Source of the DNA: Rhodospirillales bacterium
Lineage (GTDB): Bacteria > Pseudomonadota > Alphaproteobacteria > Micavibrionales > Micavibrionaceae
Length of the DNA: 64,000 bases
Assembly (NCBI GenBank): GCA_020638175.1
Contig: JACKJA010000002.1
Location: 1,488,001 to 1,552,000 of the forward strand
Reading direction: 5' to 3'
The translations under genes and the position numbers were made by a program. Under the pieces are notes generated by a model. That model was not told where the DNA came from, ran no database searches, and was given only the letters and a program-made list of their open reading frames with translations. Positions 1 through 7,437 of the stretch are shown here, one piece after another. Every line of letters starts with the position of its first letter. The first letter of the stretch is position 1.

Positions 1-663
1 TTTCGCAAAGGCCGAAATTTCTTCATCTTCGACCGGCAAAACGCGGTCCATCACCTCGACCACCGTCACATCAGCACCGAGGTTTTTAAAGAAGCTCGCA
101 AATTCAATCCCGATCGCCCCGGATCCAATCACCAGCAGCTTTTTCGGCATCATGTCAGGCACCAGCGCCTCACGGTAGCTCCAGACAAATTTCCCATCCG
201 GCTCCAGCCCCGGCAAAGCGCGGGCCCGCGCCCCGGTCGCAAGAATAATATTCTTGGCACTCAAGATTTCGATTTTGCCGTCTTTTTCGATCGCCACCTG
301 CCCCTTGCCCTTCAAGCGCCCGTAACCGTCAAATACGGTCACCTTGTTCTTCTTGAGCAGATGTTTGACCCCGCCGGAGAGCTGGTTGGCCACCCCGCGC
401 GAACGATCAACTATCGCTTTAAGATCAAACTCCAATCCTTTGATTTTAATTCCAAAATCATTAGAGTGCGTCATGTGGTGATACTGTTCACTGCATCGTA
501 AAAGCGCCTTGGTCGGGATGCACCCCCAGTTCAGACATATTCCGCCCAAATGGTTCGCCTCAATCAGCGCCACATTCATTTTCAGCTGTGCCGCGCGGAT
601 CGCCGCTACATAACCGCCCGGCCCACCGCCGATCACGATAAGGTCAAACACTTTGTCACTCAT
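1..663 (-). CDS. lpdA: Dihydrolipoyl dehydrogenase (E3), N-terminal part, cut by window edge
   Basis: This is the first 221 codons of a FAD-dependent dihydrolipoyl dehydrogenase, the E3 subunit that reoxidises lipoyl groups of pyruvate dehydrogenase with NAD+. The ATG at 663 begins MSDKVFDLIVIGGGPGGYVA, the FAD-binding Rossmann motif. The redox-active pair lies in GGICLNWGCIPTKALL (Cys-x4-Cys), and a second NAD-binding GxGxxG-type segment (VIGSGAIGIEFASF) follows near the cut end. The frame stays open to base 1. It is the last visible gene of the pdh operon, 14 bp after the alpha/beta hydrolase, so it is most likely the PDH-dedicated E3 rather than a general one. Confidence 0.97.
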   Translation of the reverse strand, partial: MSDKVFDLIVIGGGPGGYVAAIRAAQLKMNVALIEANHLGGICLNWGCIPTKALLRCSEQYHHMTHSNDFGIKIKGLEFDLKAIVDRSRGVANQLSGGVKHLLKKNKVTVFDGYGRLKGKGQVAIEKDGKIEILSAKNIILATGARARALPGLEPDGKFVWSYREALVPDMMPKKLLVIGSGAIGIEFASFFKNLGADVTVVEVMDRVLPVEDEEISAFAK

Positions 664-677
664 CTCTTCTCATCCTC

Positions 678-1514
678 TCAAACCGCCAGCAATGCCAGCA
701 AGTCATCTGTTTTATAGTTCGGCGTGTCATGGGCAATCAACCCCATATCAGGCCACGCATGATCCACATCGTCTATAACAATGTCACCCCGGCCGCCAAT
801 CGCCGCCCGGAAATCTTCCGTGTCCTTAAGTGTCAGCAGTTCATCATTCGCAACAACCAGATAACTCAGCTTTATATCCGGCGACAAACCATTTTTCACG
901 CGCCCCGGCAAGCCCTTGTAAAAATCACCCAGCGTTTTCTGTATCTCAACAGGATCGTTCAGGGATACCTTCTGCGTAACCATAGGGTGAGCAATAAATT
1001 CGGGCCTCCACAGCCGCATGATATCATCCGCGCGCCCCTCATTAACGCCCTGCGCCCCGGCATAAAGCAGCAGGGATTTCACATGTGGAAACGACTTATC
1101 ACTATCGGACAACGCCTTCAGCGAAGATAACGCCCCAAAGCTGTTCCCGATCACATAGAGAGATGAATAATCATCATGAATAGCAGATAACAGATGAAAC
1201 GGCTCGTCCAGCCATTCATCAATCGTTGCAGGCCCGCCGCCGATATGCGTCTCCCCCGCCTTGCGCCCGTCATAAAGACGCACGCTGTTATTCACAAATG
1301 CCGGCCCGGTTGGGTCAGCCAGCTTAACGCCTTTATGCTTGATCACATAAACGTCATACCCCTGTGCTGCCAAAGCTCCGGCATGCCGCTGCTCAAACAG
1401 CGTTGCCCCCATCCCCGGAAAACCGGGGCAAAAGACAATCGCCTGACCAGTTTTCTGATCGGGCTGAAAAAGCTGGGCTTCAACGCCGTTATGCTTTTGC
1501 CAGCTAACCCGCAT
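678..1514 (-). CDS. Alpha/beta hydrolase family protein in the pdh operon
   Basis: A 278-residue serine hydrolase of the alpha/beta fold. The nucleophile elbow is GNSFG with Ser125, the likely acid is Asp224 in VVANDE, and the catalytic His is His252 in DVDHAW. An oxyanion-type motif FCPGFPG lies near residue 30. There is no signal peptide or membrane segment, so it should be cytoplasmic. The frame is open further upstream into pdhC, but the ATG at 1514 sits one base after the pdhC stop codon, which suggests translational coupling and fixes the start. The substrate cannot be told from the sequence. Its place between pdhC and lpdA suggests a link to acyl-CoA or lipoyl metabolism, which is inference only. 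Confidence 0.85.
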   Translation of the reverse strand: MRVSWQKHNGVEAQLFQPDQKTGQAIVFCPGFPGMGATLFEQRHAGALAAQGYDVYVIKHKGVKLADPTGPAFVNNSVRLYDGRKAGETHIGGGPATIDEWLDEPFHLLSAIHDDYSSLYVIGNSFGALSSLKALSDSDKSFPHVKSLLLYAGAQGVNEGRADDIMRLWRPEFIAHPMVTQKVSLNDPVEIQKTLGDFYKGLPGRVKNGLSPDIKLSYLVVANDELLTLKDTEDFRAAIGGRGDIVIDDVDHAWPDMGLIAHDTPNYKTDDLLALLAV

Positions 1515-1515
1515 A

Positions 1516-2757
1516 TTACACCAGCATCGCTGCGGGGTTTTCGATATAGCGCTTGAAAATCTGCAGGAACTCGGCCCCGACCGCCCCATCAACCGCGCGG
1601 TGATCGACCGACAGCGTACAGTTCATCACCGTCGCAATCTTGATCTCGCCCTTTTCAACGACCGGCTGCTGGATCCCCGCCCCGACCGCCAAAATGCAGG
1701 CTTGCGGCGGGTTGATAATCGCATCGAATTCCTTCACGCCATACATGCCAAGATTGGACACGGTAAACGTCCCCCCCTGAAACTCATGGGGTTTCAGCTT
1801 GCCTTCGCGCGCCCGGCCCGCGAGATCTTTCACCTCGTCGGAAATCTGGCGCAAGCCTTTTGTCTCGGCGGCAAACACAATCGGCGTAATCAACCCGTTC
1901 GGCGTCGACACCGCCACGGAGATATCGGCATGGGTATACTGGCGCACAGCATCATCGCCCCAGCTGACATTGGCCGCCGGAAAAGCTTTAAGCGCCTGCG
2001 CCACAGCTTTCAGGACAAAGTCATTCACGGACAGCTTGTAAGCCCCGTTGGCATCGTCATTGATCTGTTTACGCGCCGCCATCAACGCGTCGATCCTGCA
2101 TTCGACCGTCAGATAGAAGTGCGGCACTTGCTGCTTGGATTCCTGCAAACGCTTGGCCGTTACTTTCTTGATATTGTTGTTCGGAATATCGACATAAGCC
2201 TCGCCACTCGCCGCTACCGGCGCAGAAGCAACTGACACCGCTGCTGCCGGAACCGCGCCGGCCTTCGCCCCTTCAATATCCGCTTTCACGATCCGGCCGT
2301 GCGGACCGCTGCCTTTCACATTCGACAGATCAACGCCCTTATCCGCCGCCAAACGCTTGGCCAGCGGCGAAGCGAAAATCCGCTCCCCGGTTTTTGCAGA
2401 CACAGGTGCCGGAGCCGCAGCAACGGGTTTTTCCTCTTCAACCGGCCCTGGAGTCGCCGCGGCTGGCGCCGCCACAGGCGCGCTGGCTACCGCCCCGATA
2501 TCACTTTCATCTTCCCCTTCTTCCAGCAACACGGCAATCGGCGCATTAACCGCCACCCCTTCGCTACCTTCCGGAACAAGGATCTTGGCGAGCTTTCCTT
2601 CATCGACCGCTTCGACTTCCATTGTCGCCTTGTCGGTCTCGATTTCGCACAGCACGTCACCGGCTTCGATCATGTCGCCTTCCTTGGCGACCCATTTGGC
2701 AAGGTTACCCTCCGTCATCGTAGGCGACAGCGCAGGCATCAATACATGTGTTGGCAT
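1516..2757 (-). CDS. pdhC: Pyruvate dehydrogenase E2, dihydrolipoamide acetyltransferase
   Basis: The 413-residue E2 core of pyruvate dehydrogenase transfers acetyl from lipoyl-lysine to CoA. It has one N-terminal lipoyl domain with Lys43 in the ETDKATMEVEA motif, an Ala/Pro-rich linker (about residues 80-125), a peripheral subunit-binding domain (about 127-165, FASPLAKRLA to GRIVKADIE), and the catalytic domain ending in DHRAVDGA with His386 and Asp390. Length and layout are normal for alphaproteobacteria. It is normally directly behind pdhB; here about 1 kb of opposite-strand small genes lies between them, so it probably needs its own promoter in the AT-rich stretch upstream. Confidence 0.98.
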   Translation of the reverse strand: MPTHVLMPALSPTMTEGNLAKWVAKEGDMIEAGDVLCEIETDKATMEVEAVDEGKLAKILVPEGSEGVAVNAPIAVLLEEGEDESDIGAVASAPVAAPAAATPGPVEEEKPVAAAPAPVSAKTGERIFASPLAKRLAADKGVDLSNVKGSGPHGRIVKADIEGAKAGAVPAAAVSVASAPVAASGEAYVDIPNNNIKKVTAKRLQESKQQVPHFYLTVECRIDALMAARKQINDDANGAYKLSVNDFVLKAVAQALKAFPAANVSWGDDAVRQYTHADISVAVSTPNGLITPIVFAAETKGLRQISDEVKDLAGRAREGKLKPHEFQGGTFTVSNLGMYGVKEFDAIINPPQACILAVGAGIQQPVVEKGEIKIATVMNCTLSVDHRAVDGAVGAEFLQIFKRYIENPAAMLV

Positions 2758-2850
2758 CTCTCAAAAGTTCCTTGACATAATAAAAAGTATTATTTTATGG
2801 TTCCCTCTTTATAAGCAAAGCCAATAAAAAAAGTAAGAGGGTAAAAGATC
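2758..2850. promoter_or_regulatory. AT-rich divergent promoter region between pdhC and the small-gene cassette
   Basis: This 93-bp gap separates the divergent pdhC (minus) and the first small gene (plus). On the plus strand there is an exact TTGACA at 2772-2777, followed 15-16 bp later by TTTTAT/TTTATG as a poor -10. On the minus strand TTGCTT (2813-2818) is followed by several AATAAT/TATTAT boxes at workable distances. The small gene has a purine-rich GTAAGAGGG 10-15 bases before its ATG. The region very likely holds promoters for both directions, but the exact elements are uncertain. Confidence 0.45.
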
Positions 2851-3057
2851 ATGGCAGGTAGAAAAACACGCTGCAACGCATCATCTGCGCCGACATCACT
2901 GAATGATTTCCTGCGCGCCAACAAGATCACCGAACAACAAGCCAGAGACATCGCCACAGGCGCTCGCAACATACCGGGCAAAAAACCGGACGAAGTGCGC
3001 TCTATCAAAGTTGGCATCGGCCGATACGGCTTTGGCCACCAACTGACGAGAAAATAA
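2851..3057 (+). CDS. Small basic hypothetical protein, first gene of cassette inside pdh operon
   Basis: A 68-residue, Arg/Lys-rich protein with no signal peptide or membrane segment. I do not recognise a family. Residues 16-50 (SLNDFLRANKITEQQARDIA and on) look like a helix-turn-helix-sized helical stretch, which is a weak resemblance only. A ribosome-binding site (AAGAGGG) lies before the ATG. It starts a run of four small plus-strand genes (2851-3755) that fills the space between pdhB and pdhC. The close spacing (6 bp to the next gene) and the strong -35 upstream argue that it is real. Confidence 0.6.
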   Translation: MAGRKTRCNASSAPTSLNDFLRANKITEQQARDIATGARNIPGKKPDEVRSIKVGIGRYGFGHQLTRK

Positions 3058-3063
3058 AACTCC

Positions 3064-3339
3064 ATGAGCCGAACCAAAAAAAGAGAAAGCGGCAAGACCG
3101 CCGCCCAAAATCTAGTTGCCAGTCATTTCAGCCAGAATGACGCCGGCTTGCTGGGGGAAGGTTTGAGAGCCATTTTCGAACACCACAGCGCCCGTGCCAT
3201 CGAGGACATCGCACAAAAAGCAAATCTTGACGGTGAACGGCTCCAACAACTCATGAACGACACAGACAACGCCGAACCGCTAACCAATCAGGAATTCAGC
3301 AATCTGGCCAAAGCCGTTACAAAATTTTTACACAAATAA
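3064..3339 (+). CDS. Small HTH-like hypothetical protein, second cassette gene
   Basis: A 91-residue protein with a basic N-terminus (residues 1-12) and a helical remainder. Residues 46-88 (AIEDIAQKANLDGERLQQLM then LTNQEFSNLAKAVTKFL) have the spacing of an XRE/Cro-type helix-turn-helix: a helix with IAQKA, a turn, a recognition-like helix and a final LAKAV helix. That supports a DNA-binding role as an inference. It begins 6 bp after the preceding small gene and is probably co-transcribed with it. No closer family is recognised. Confidence 0.65.
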   Translation: MSRTKKRESGKTAAQNLVASHFSQNDAGLLGEGLRAIFEHHSARAIEDIAQKANLDGERLQQLMNDTDNAEPLTNQEFSNLAKAVTKFLHK

Positions 3340-3367
3340 AACATCCAAATAGACAAAAGAGGAAAAA

Positions 3368-3541
3368 ATGAACGACAAAAAATCACCTGAAAGCAGCGCC
3401 CCCGCATTTGAAACTATGAACGCCACGCGCATTGACACCACCCTTAAAAATGGGAATAAACCGAACGCAACGGCATGGGAAAAAGCCGCAGCGAAAGCAA
3501 CGCTCAAAGGCATCAAAAAAGGCACTTTAAAACCTGTATAG
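3368..3541 (+). CDS. 57-residue hypothetical protein, third cassette gene
   Basis: A short reading frame of 57 codons beginning MNDKKSPESSAPAFET and ending GIKKGTLKPV. It is Lys/Ala/Thr-rich with a disordered N-terminal half and a basic, probably helical C-terminal half (residues 36-53). A good Shine-Dalgarno sequence (AGAGGA) sits 5-6 bases before the ATG, and this is the main evidence for the gene. It lies 28 bp after the second cassette gene. No family is recognised. Confidence 0.55.
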   Translation: MNDKKSPESSAPAFETMNATRIDTTLKNGNKPNATAWEKAAAKATLKGIKKGTLKPV

Positions 3542-3569
3542 AAACGTCATCCAAAACAAGAGTTTTCAA

Positions 3570-3755
3570 ATGGCACAGGAAAATATCAGGGGAACATTCG
3601 GTATCGCCACGAGAACGGGCGTCACCTGTGAACAGGTCACAAGCATTGCGCATGGCCACACCCCGGGCAGTTTAACCAGAGCGCGCATCCGCAAGGTTCA
3701 ACGTCTCCTTTCGGGGGAATCCGGAAAAGCCATCCGCCGCTTCAGCTTCTCTTAA
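3570..3755 (+). CDS. Small HTH-like hypothetical protein, fourth cassette gene
   Basis: A 61-residue basic protein. Residues 10-48 (FGIATRTGVTCEQVTSIAHG followed by SLTRARIRKVQRLLSG) resemble a Cro- or LacI-like helix-turn-helix, with an IAxRTGV helix, a TCEQVTSIA recognition-like helix and a third helix. The stop codon at 3753-3755 is only 2 bp from the stop of the convergent pdhB, with no visible terminator between. DNA binding is inferred from the motif; the target is unknown. Confidence 0.62.
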   Translation: MAQENIRGTFGIATRTGVTCEQVTSIAHGHTPGSLTRARIRKVQRLLSGESGKAIRRFSFS

Positions 3756-3757
3756 GC

Positions 3758-5185
3758 CTACCGGTAACAAACCTCTTTGACAGCCGGAACAATAGTATCA
3801 ACCTGCGGCAGCGCCAGACGCTCCAGATTTTTCGCGTAAGGGAGCGGCACATCGGCGGCGCAAACACGCTTGAGCGGCGCATCAAGATAGTCAAATGCCT
3901 GCTCGCCGACCAGCGCTGCAATCTCGGAACCAATCCCGGCAAACGGCCAGCCTTCCTCAACACAGACAATCCGGTTGGTTTTCTTGACACTCTCCAGAAT
4001 CGTCCAGCGATCCAGCGGCCGAATTGAGCGCAGATTAATCACTTCGGCATCAATGCCCTCTTCCGCCAGTTTTTGAGCCGCTTCCAGCGCCCGCCCGACC
4101 ATCACCGAATGGGCCACGATCGTTACATCATTACCGGCACGCTCAATTTTTGCCCGCCCGATCGGAATCACGTAATCCTCATCGACCGGCACGTCAAAAC
4201 TCTGACCATAAAGCATCTCATGTTCCAGAAACATCACCGGATTGGGATCGCGGATCGCCGCTTTCATCAAACCCTTGGCATCCGCCGCCGACCACGGGGA
4301 AACAACCTTCATCCCCGGAATATGGGCATACCAGCTTGCATATTCCTGAGAGTGCTGCGCGCCCACCTGTGCCGCCGCGCCATTCGGACCGCGGAACACG
4401 ATCGGACAGCCCATTTTGCCACCCGCCATGTAAAGCGTCTTGGCCGCCGAGTTAATAATATGGTCACAGGCCTGCATGGCAAAGTTGATCGACATAAATT
4501 CGACAATCGGACGCAAACCGCGAAACGCAGCGCCCACAGCCATCCCCGTAAAGCCGTATTCGGTAATCGGCGTGTCAATCACACGCTTCGGACCGAATTC
4601 CTGCAACATACCCTGAGACACTTTATAAGCGCCTTGATATTCGGCCACTTCCTCGCCCATCAGGAACACATCCGGATCACGGCGCATCTCTTCGCTCATC
4701 GCCGCACCCAGAGCTTCACGCACCGTCATGCCTTGCGTGTTGGCCATAAATTTTTCTTCGTCAAACGGCGGCGGTTCAATAATCACGCCTTGCGCATAAA
4801 GAATATCACGGTCATCCACCGCCGCGCCCGCAGGCTGAGCCGCCACGGACATTTGCGGCAATTCGACAACATTGTCCGCGACAGGCGCCGCCACCGGGGC
4901 CGGTGCACCGGCAGCATCGGAAGAAATATCACCGGCGCTTTCACCATCTTCCAGCAAAACAGCAATCGGCGTGTTCACGGCAACACCTTCCGTGCCTTCG
5001 TCGATCAGCAATTTACCGATCACACCTTCATCGACGGCTTCAACTTCCATCGTCGCCTTGTCCGTTTCGATCTCACACAAAACGTCACCCGGCGCAACTT
5101 TGTCGCCTTCCTTGACGGTCCACTTCGCCAGATTTCCTTCTGTCATCGTCGGTGACAGGGCGGGCATCAATACTTGTACAGTCAT
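3758..5185 (-). CDS. pdhB: Pyruvate dehydrogenase E1 beta subunit with N-terminal lipoyl domain
   Basis: The 475-residue beta subunit of the thiamine-dependent E1 enzyme. Residues 1-80 form a lipoyl domain (Lys43 in ETDKATMEVEA) nearly identical to that of PdhC, then a linker, then the transketolase-like E1-beta core from about residue 150 (MTVREALGAAMSEEM, GEEVAEYQGAYKVSQG) with the C-terminal transketolase domain (VVSPWSAADAKGL; EEGWPFAGIGSEIAAL). Lipoyl-fused E1-beta is typical of alphaproteobacteria, so it is not an assembly artefact. It starts 4 bp after pdhA stops. Confidence 0.98.
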   Translation of the reverse strand: MTVQVLMPALSPTMTEGNLAKWTVKEGDKVAPGDVLCEIETDKATMEVEAVDEGVIGKLLIDEGTEGVAVNTPIAVLLEDGESAGDISSDAAGAPAPVAAPVADNVVELPQMSVAAQPAGAAVDDRDILYAQGVIIEPPPFDEEKFMANTQGMTVREALGAAMSEEMRRDPDVFLMGEEVAEYQGAYKVSQGMLQEFGPKRVIDTPITEYGFTGMAVGAAFRGLRPIVEFMSINFAMQACDHIINSAAKTLYMAGGKMGCPIVFRGPNGAAAQVGAQHSQEYASWYAHIPGMKVVSPWSAADAKGLMKAAIRDPNPVMFLEHEMLYGQSFDVPVDEDYVIPIGRAKIERAGNDVTIVAHSVMVGRALEAAQKLAEEGIDAEVINLRSIRPLDRWTILESVKKTNRIVCVEEGWPFAGIGSEIAALVGEQAFDYLDAPLKRVCAADVPLPYAKNLERLALPQVDTIVPAVKEVCYR

Positions 5186-5189
5186 TTGT

Positions 5190-6203
5190 TTATTCCTCTA
5201 CAGGGATCAGTGTATCGGTCCAAAGTTCGGCAGGCGCAGGCTCTGGCGATTGCTGGGCAAACTCGGCGGCTTCCGCCACGATTTGCTTCACTTCTCTTTC
5301 CAGCGCCTTAATATCGTCTTCCGCCATACCGTCAGCAATCAAACGCTCCTTGACAGTATTCAGCGCATCGCGCTCGTCTTTCATTTTTTGCAGCTCTTCC
5401 TTGGTCCGGTATTTGGCCGGATCAGACATCGAATGCCCGCGATAGCGATAGGTTTTCATCTCCAGAAGATACGGCCCCTGACCGGAACGCACATAATCAA
5501 CCGCACTGGAAACGGCTTCACGCACCGTAAACAGGTCCATACCATCGACCTGCTCGCCCGGAATGCCAAACGGCTCGCCGCGGCGGTACAAATCGCCGGA
5601 CGCATGACGGTTCAGCGCCGTTCCCATACTGTACTGGTTGTTCTCGATGATAAACAGGATCGGCAGCTTCCATAAAACCGCCATGTTAAAGCTCTCAAAG
5701 ACCTGCCCCTGGTTGGCCGCCCCGTCGCCCATATAAGCAACGGCCACGCCGCCATCGTCGCGGTATTTGTGGGCAAAAGCCAGCCCCAGCCCCAGCGGCG
5801 CACTGGCACCAACAATCCCGTGCCCGCCATAGAAATTCCGGCTCTGGTCGAACAGGTGCATGGAACCGCCCTTCCCGGCGGAACTTCCCGTTGCCCGGCC
5901 TGTCAGCTCGGCCATAGCTTCCTTCGGGTCTCCGCCCGCAGCCAACAACGGCCCGCGTTCGCGGTATGTCGTAATAATGGTGTCTTTTCCTTTCTCCAGC
6001 ACAGAATGCACGCCAACGGCGACAGCTTCCTGCCCGATATAAAGGTGACAAAATCCACCGATCATCCCCATGCCATAGAGCTGCCCGGCCTTTTCGTCAA
6101 AACGGCGGATCAACACCATTTTGCGATAAAGCGCGGCCAATTCTTCAGTGGTCAAAGCCAGAGAATTCGATTGTCCAGATTTTTTCTTTTTAGCTGCGGC
6201 CAC
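5190..6203 (-). CDS. pdhA: Pyruvate dehydrogenase E1 alpha subunit
   Basis: The alpha subunit of E1, which decarboxylates pyruvate with thiamine diphosphate. The TPP motif runs from GDGAANQG (about residue 159) to ENNQYSMGT (about 188), and the phosphorylation-loop motif YRYRGHSMSDP is present. I chose the GTG at 6203 (337 residues, starting MAAAKKKKSG) because a GGGGGGA Shine-Dalgarno lies 5 bases before it. The in-frame ATG at 6221 has no ribosome-binding site and nearly coincides with the predicted transcription start. First gene of the pdh operon. Confidence 0.96.
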   Translation of the reverse strand: MAAAKKKKSGQSNSLALTTEELAALYRKMVLIRRFDEKAGQLYGMGMIGGFCHLYIGQEAVAVGVHSVLEKGKDTIITTYRERGPLLAAGGDPKEAMAELTGRATGSSAGKGGSMHLFDQSRNFYGGHGIVGASAPLGLGLAFAHKYRDDGGVAVAYMGDGAANQGQVFESFNMAVLWKLPILFIIENNQYSMGTALNRHASGDLYRRGEPFGIPGEQVDGMDLFTVREAVSSAVDYVRSGQGPYLLEMKTYRYRGHSMSDPAKYRTKEELQKMKDERDALNTVKERLIADGMAEDDIKALEREVKQIVAEAAEFAQQSPEPAPAELWTDTLIPVEE

Positions 6204-6230
6204 GGTTATCCCCCCATGCAACAGGCTTAC

Positions 6231-6258
6231 ACGATAAACTCAGACAATGGAGGTACAA
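6231..6258 (-). promoter_or_regulatory. Probable promoter of the pdh operon
   Basis: On the minus strand TTGTAC (6253-6258) and TATCGT (6231-6236) are separated by 16 bp, a fair sigma-70 match. Transcription would start near 6224, giving a leader of about 20 bases that contains the G-rich ribosome-binding site for the GTG start of pdhA. Confidence 0.5.
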
Positions 6259-6347
6259 CATTTTTCCGGCCAAGGCCAGCAGAAAAAATGCCTTGCTGCA
6301 CCGCAACATGTTGATATTTATGGATTTTTTAGATTACGGCAATTAAA

Positions 6348-6665
6348 TCAATGCTCTGGATAAACGATCATGTGATCGCCCGGATGGGCATAGCCCAAAA
6401 CAATTTGCGCGCGCTCTTCCAGAAAGTCCCTGTCCAGCGTTCCCGGTCGCAGATCAACGACTTTACGCTCCAGCCCTTCCCGTTCGGTATGCAGGCTGTC
6501 ATACTGCGCCGACACGCGCTCAACACTGGATTGCAGGGTAAAAAGACGAAAACAACTGCGCTCCCCGGCCAGAATATGCCAAGAAAAATAACAGCACAGC
6601 CCCAGCCCTAAAATGGCTAGAAAATTCTGCCGCAAGAAATAACGTTGTTCAATCAGTCGTTCCAT
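6348..6665 (-). CDS. ftsB: FtsB/DivIC family septum formation initiator
   Basis: A 105-residue bitopic membrane protein: short cytoplasmic N-terminus, one membrane segment at about residues 14-33, then a heptad-rich coiled coil at about 45-75 (VERVSAQYDSLHTEREGLER). Size and layout match FtsB, which joins FtsL and FtsQ in the divisome. Its position between eno and pdhA is the usual alphaproteobacterial one. The symbol is assigned from family and locus. Confidence 0.85.
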   Translation of the reverse strand: MERLIEQRYFLRQNFLAILGLGLCCYFSWHILAGERSCFRLFTLQSSVERVSAQYDSLHTEREGLERKVVDLRPGTLDRDFLEERAQIVLGYAHPGDHMIVYPEH

Positions 6666-6798
6666 ACCCCCATCGAATCACAAACGAATCACCTTCGTCA
6701 ATAGAGAAATTCAATAGAGTCAATGGGTTAAAAGAGAACAAAGCCAAAACATCCACAGCTAAGTGATTCTAATGATTCACAAATCACCAAAATACACG
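6666..6798. repeat. Intergenic region with iterated short repeats upstream of ftsB
   Basis: The 133-bp gap carries GAATCAC at 6675-6681 and 6686-6692, its inverse GTGATTC at 6763-6769 and the related TGATTCAC at 6773-6780. TCAATAGAG is repeated at 6698-6706 and 6711-6719, with a third partial copy (TCAATG) just after. Such clustered direct and inverted copies look like regulator binding sites for ftsB. No clear promoter hexamer pair was found. Confidence 0.45.
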
Positions 6799-7419
6799 CT
6801 ATAGCATTTTTTTGTCGGCCACCGGCATTTCGTTCAGAACACGGTCCCGCGCCCGCTTCCATGTCTCTTCCGGCGCCCCGCCCCGGAAAATAACCGGATC
6901 GTAATCAATCGCATCCCACGCCCCTCTCACAATCTCGACATTGAGTTGCACGGGAAACCAGCCAGAATACCCGACATAAACGCGGGCATTGTCATACCAG
7001 TCGAGATGCTGCAGATAAGCCATATCAACGCGCGTTCCGTCATTATCGTACGGATCCGGATAGATTTTTACCGCGCCGCTATCGCGATCCGTCCCGATCA
7101 GATACAAGCGCTCCGGATAATCGACCGGCCCGCCGTAATAAACGGGAAGGGGAAAAGATTTTCCTTCCGGGAACAGGCGCGCCAGCTCATCGGGATCAAG
7201 CGGCTTGTTGACGATCATACCGAAAGCCCCGGACAGTTTATGACGAAACAGATAGATCACACTGCGGTCAAACACCCCGCCATGCCCGGAGCCGATCGAC
7301 GGGCGCGCCACCAGCACACGGTCGGTATGACCGTTATACAGCCCTATCAGGCTCGGCAGCGCTATAAACAGCAGCCCGAGAAAAATATAGACTTTACCCC
7401 AGTATGGCGTTTGCTTCAT
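6799..7419 (-). CDS. YqgE/AlgH family (UPF0301) protein with N-terminal membrane segment
   Basis: A 206-residue protein of the YqgE/AlgH family, whose biochemical role is unknown. Family marks are LVARPSIG, FDRSVIYLFRHK, GAFGMIVNKPL, YYGGPV, GYSGW and the GAWDAI segment. Unlike usual members, which begin almost directly at the LIAMPS-type motif, this one has about 34 extra N-terminal residues with a hydrophobic stretch (about 10-28, VYIFLGLLFIALPSLIGLY), probably a membrane anchor or uncleaved signal. It begins 18 bp after eno ends and is likely co-transcribed with it. Confidence 0.87.
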   Translation of the reverse strand: MKQTPYWGKVYIFLGLLFIALPSLIGLYNGHTDRVLVARPSIGSGHGGVFDRSVIYLFRHKLSGAFGMIVNKPLDPDELARLFPEGKSFPLPVYYGGPVDYPERLYLIGTDRDSGAVKIYPDPYDNDGTRVDMAYLQHLDWYDNARVYVGYSGWFPVQLNVEIVRGAWDAIDYDPVIFRGGAPEETWKRARDRVLNEMPVADKKML

Positions 7420-7437
7420 AGGCGGTCTCCCGCTGTT

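Noticed and set aside
4073..5155. Long plus-strand open frame (360 codons) opposite pdhB
   Set aside because: It is a His/Arg-rich shadow of a well-supported gene with no ribosome-binding site or recognisable domain.
3758..5185. Possible misassembly or fusion because pdhB begins with a lipoyl domain like that of pdhC
   Set aside because: Lipoyl-fused E1 beta is the normal form in alphaproteobacteria, and the two lipoyl regions differ in sequence after the core motif.
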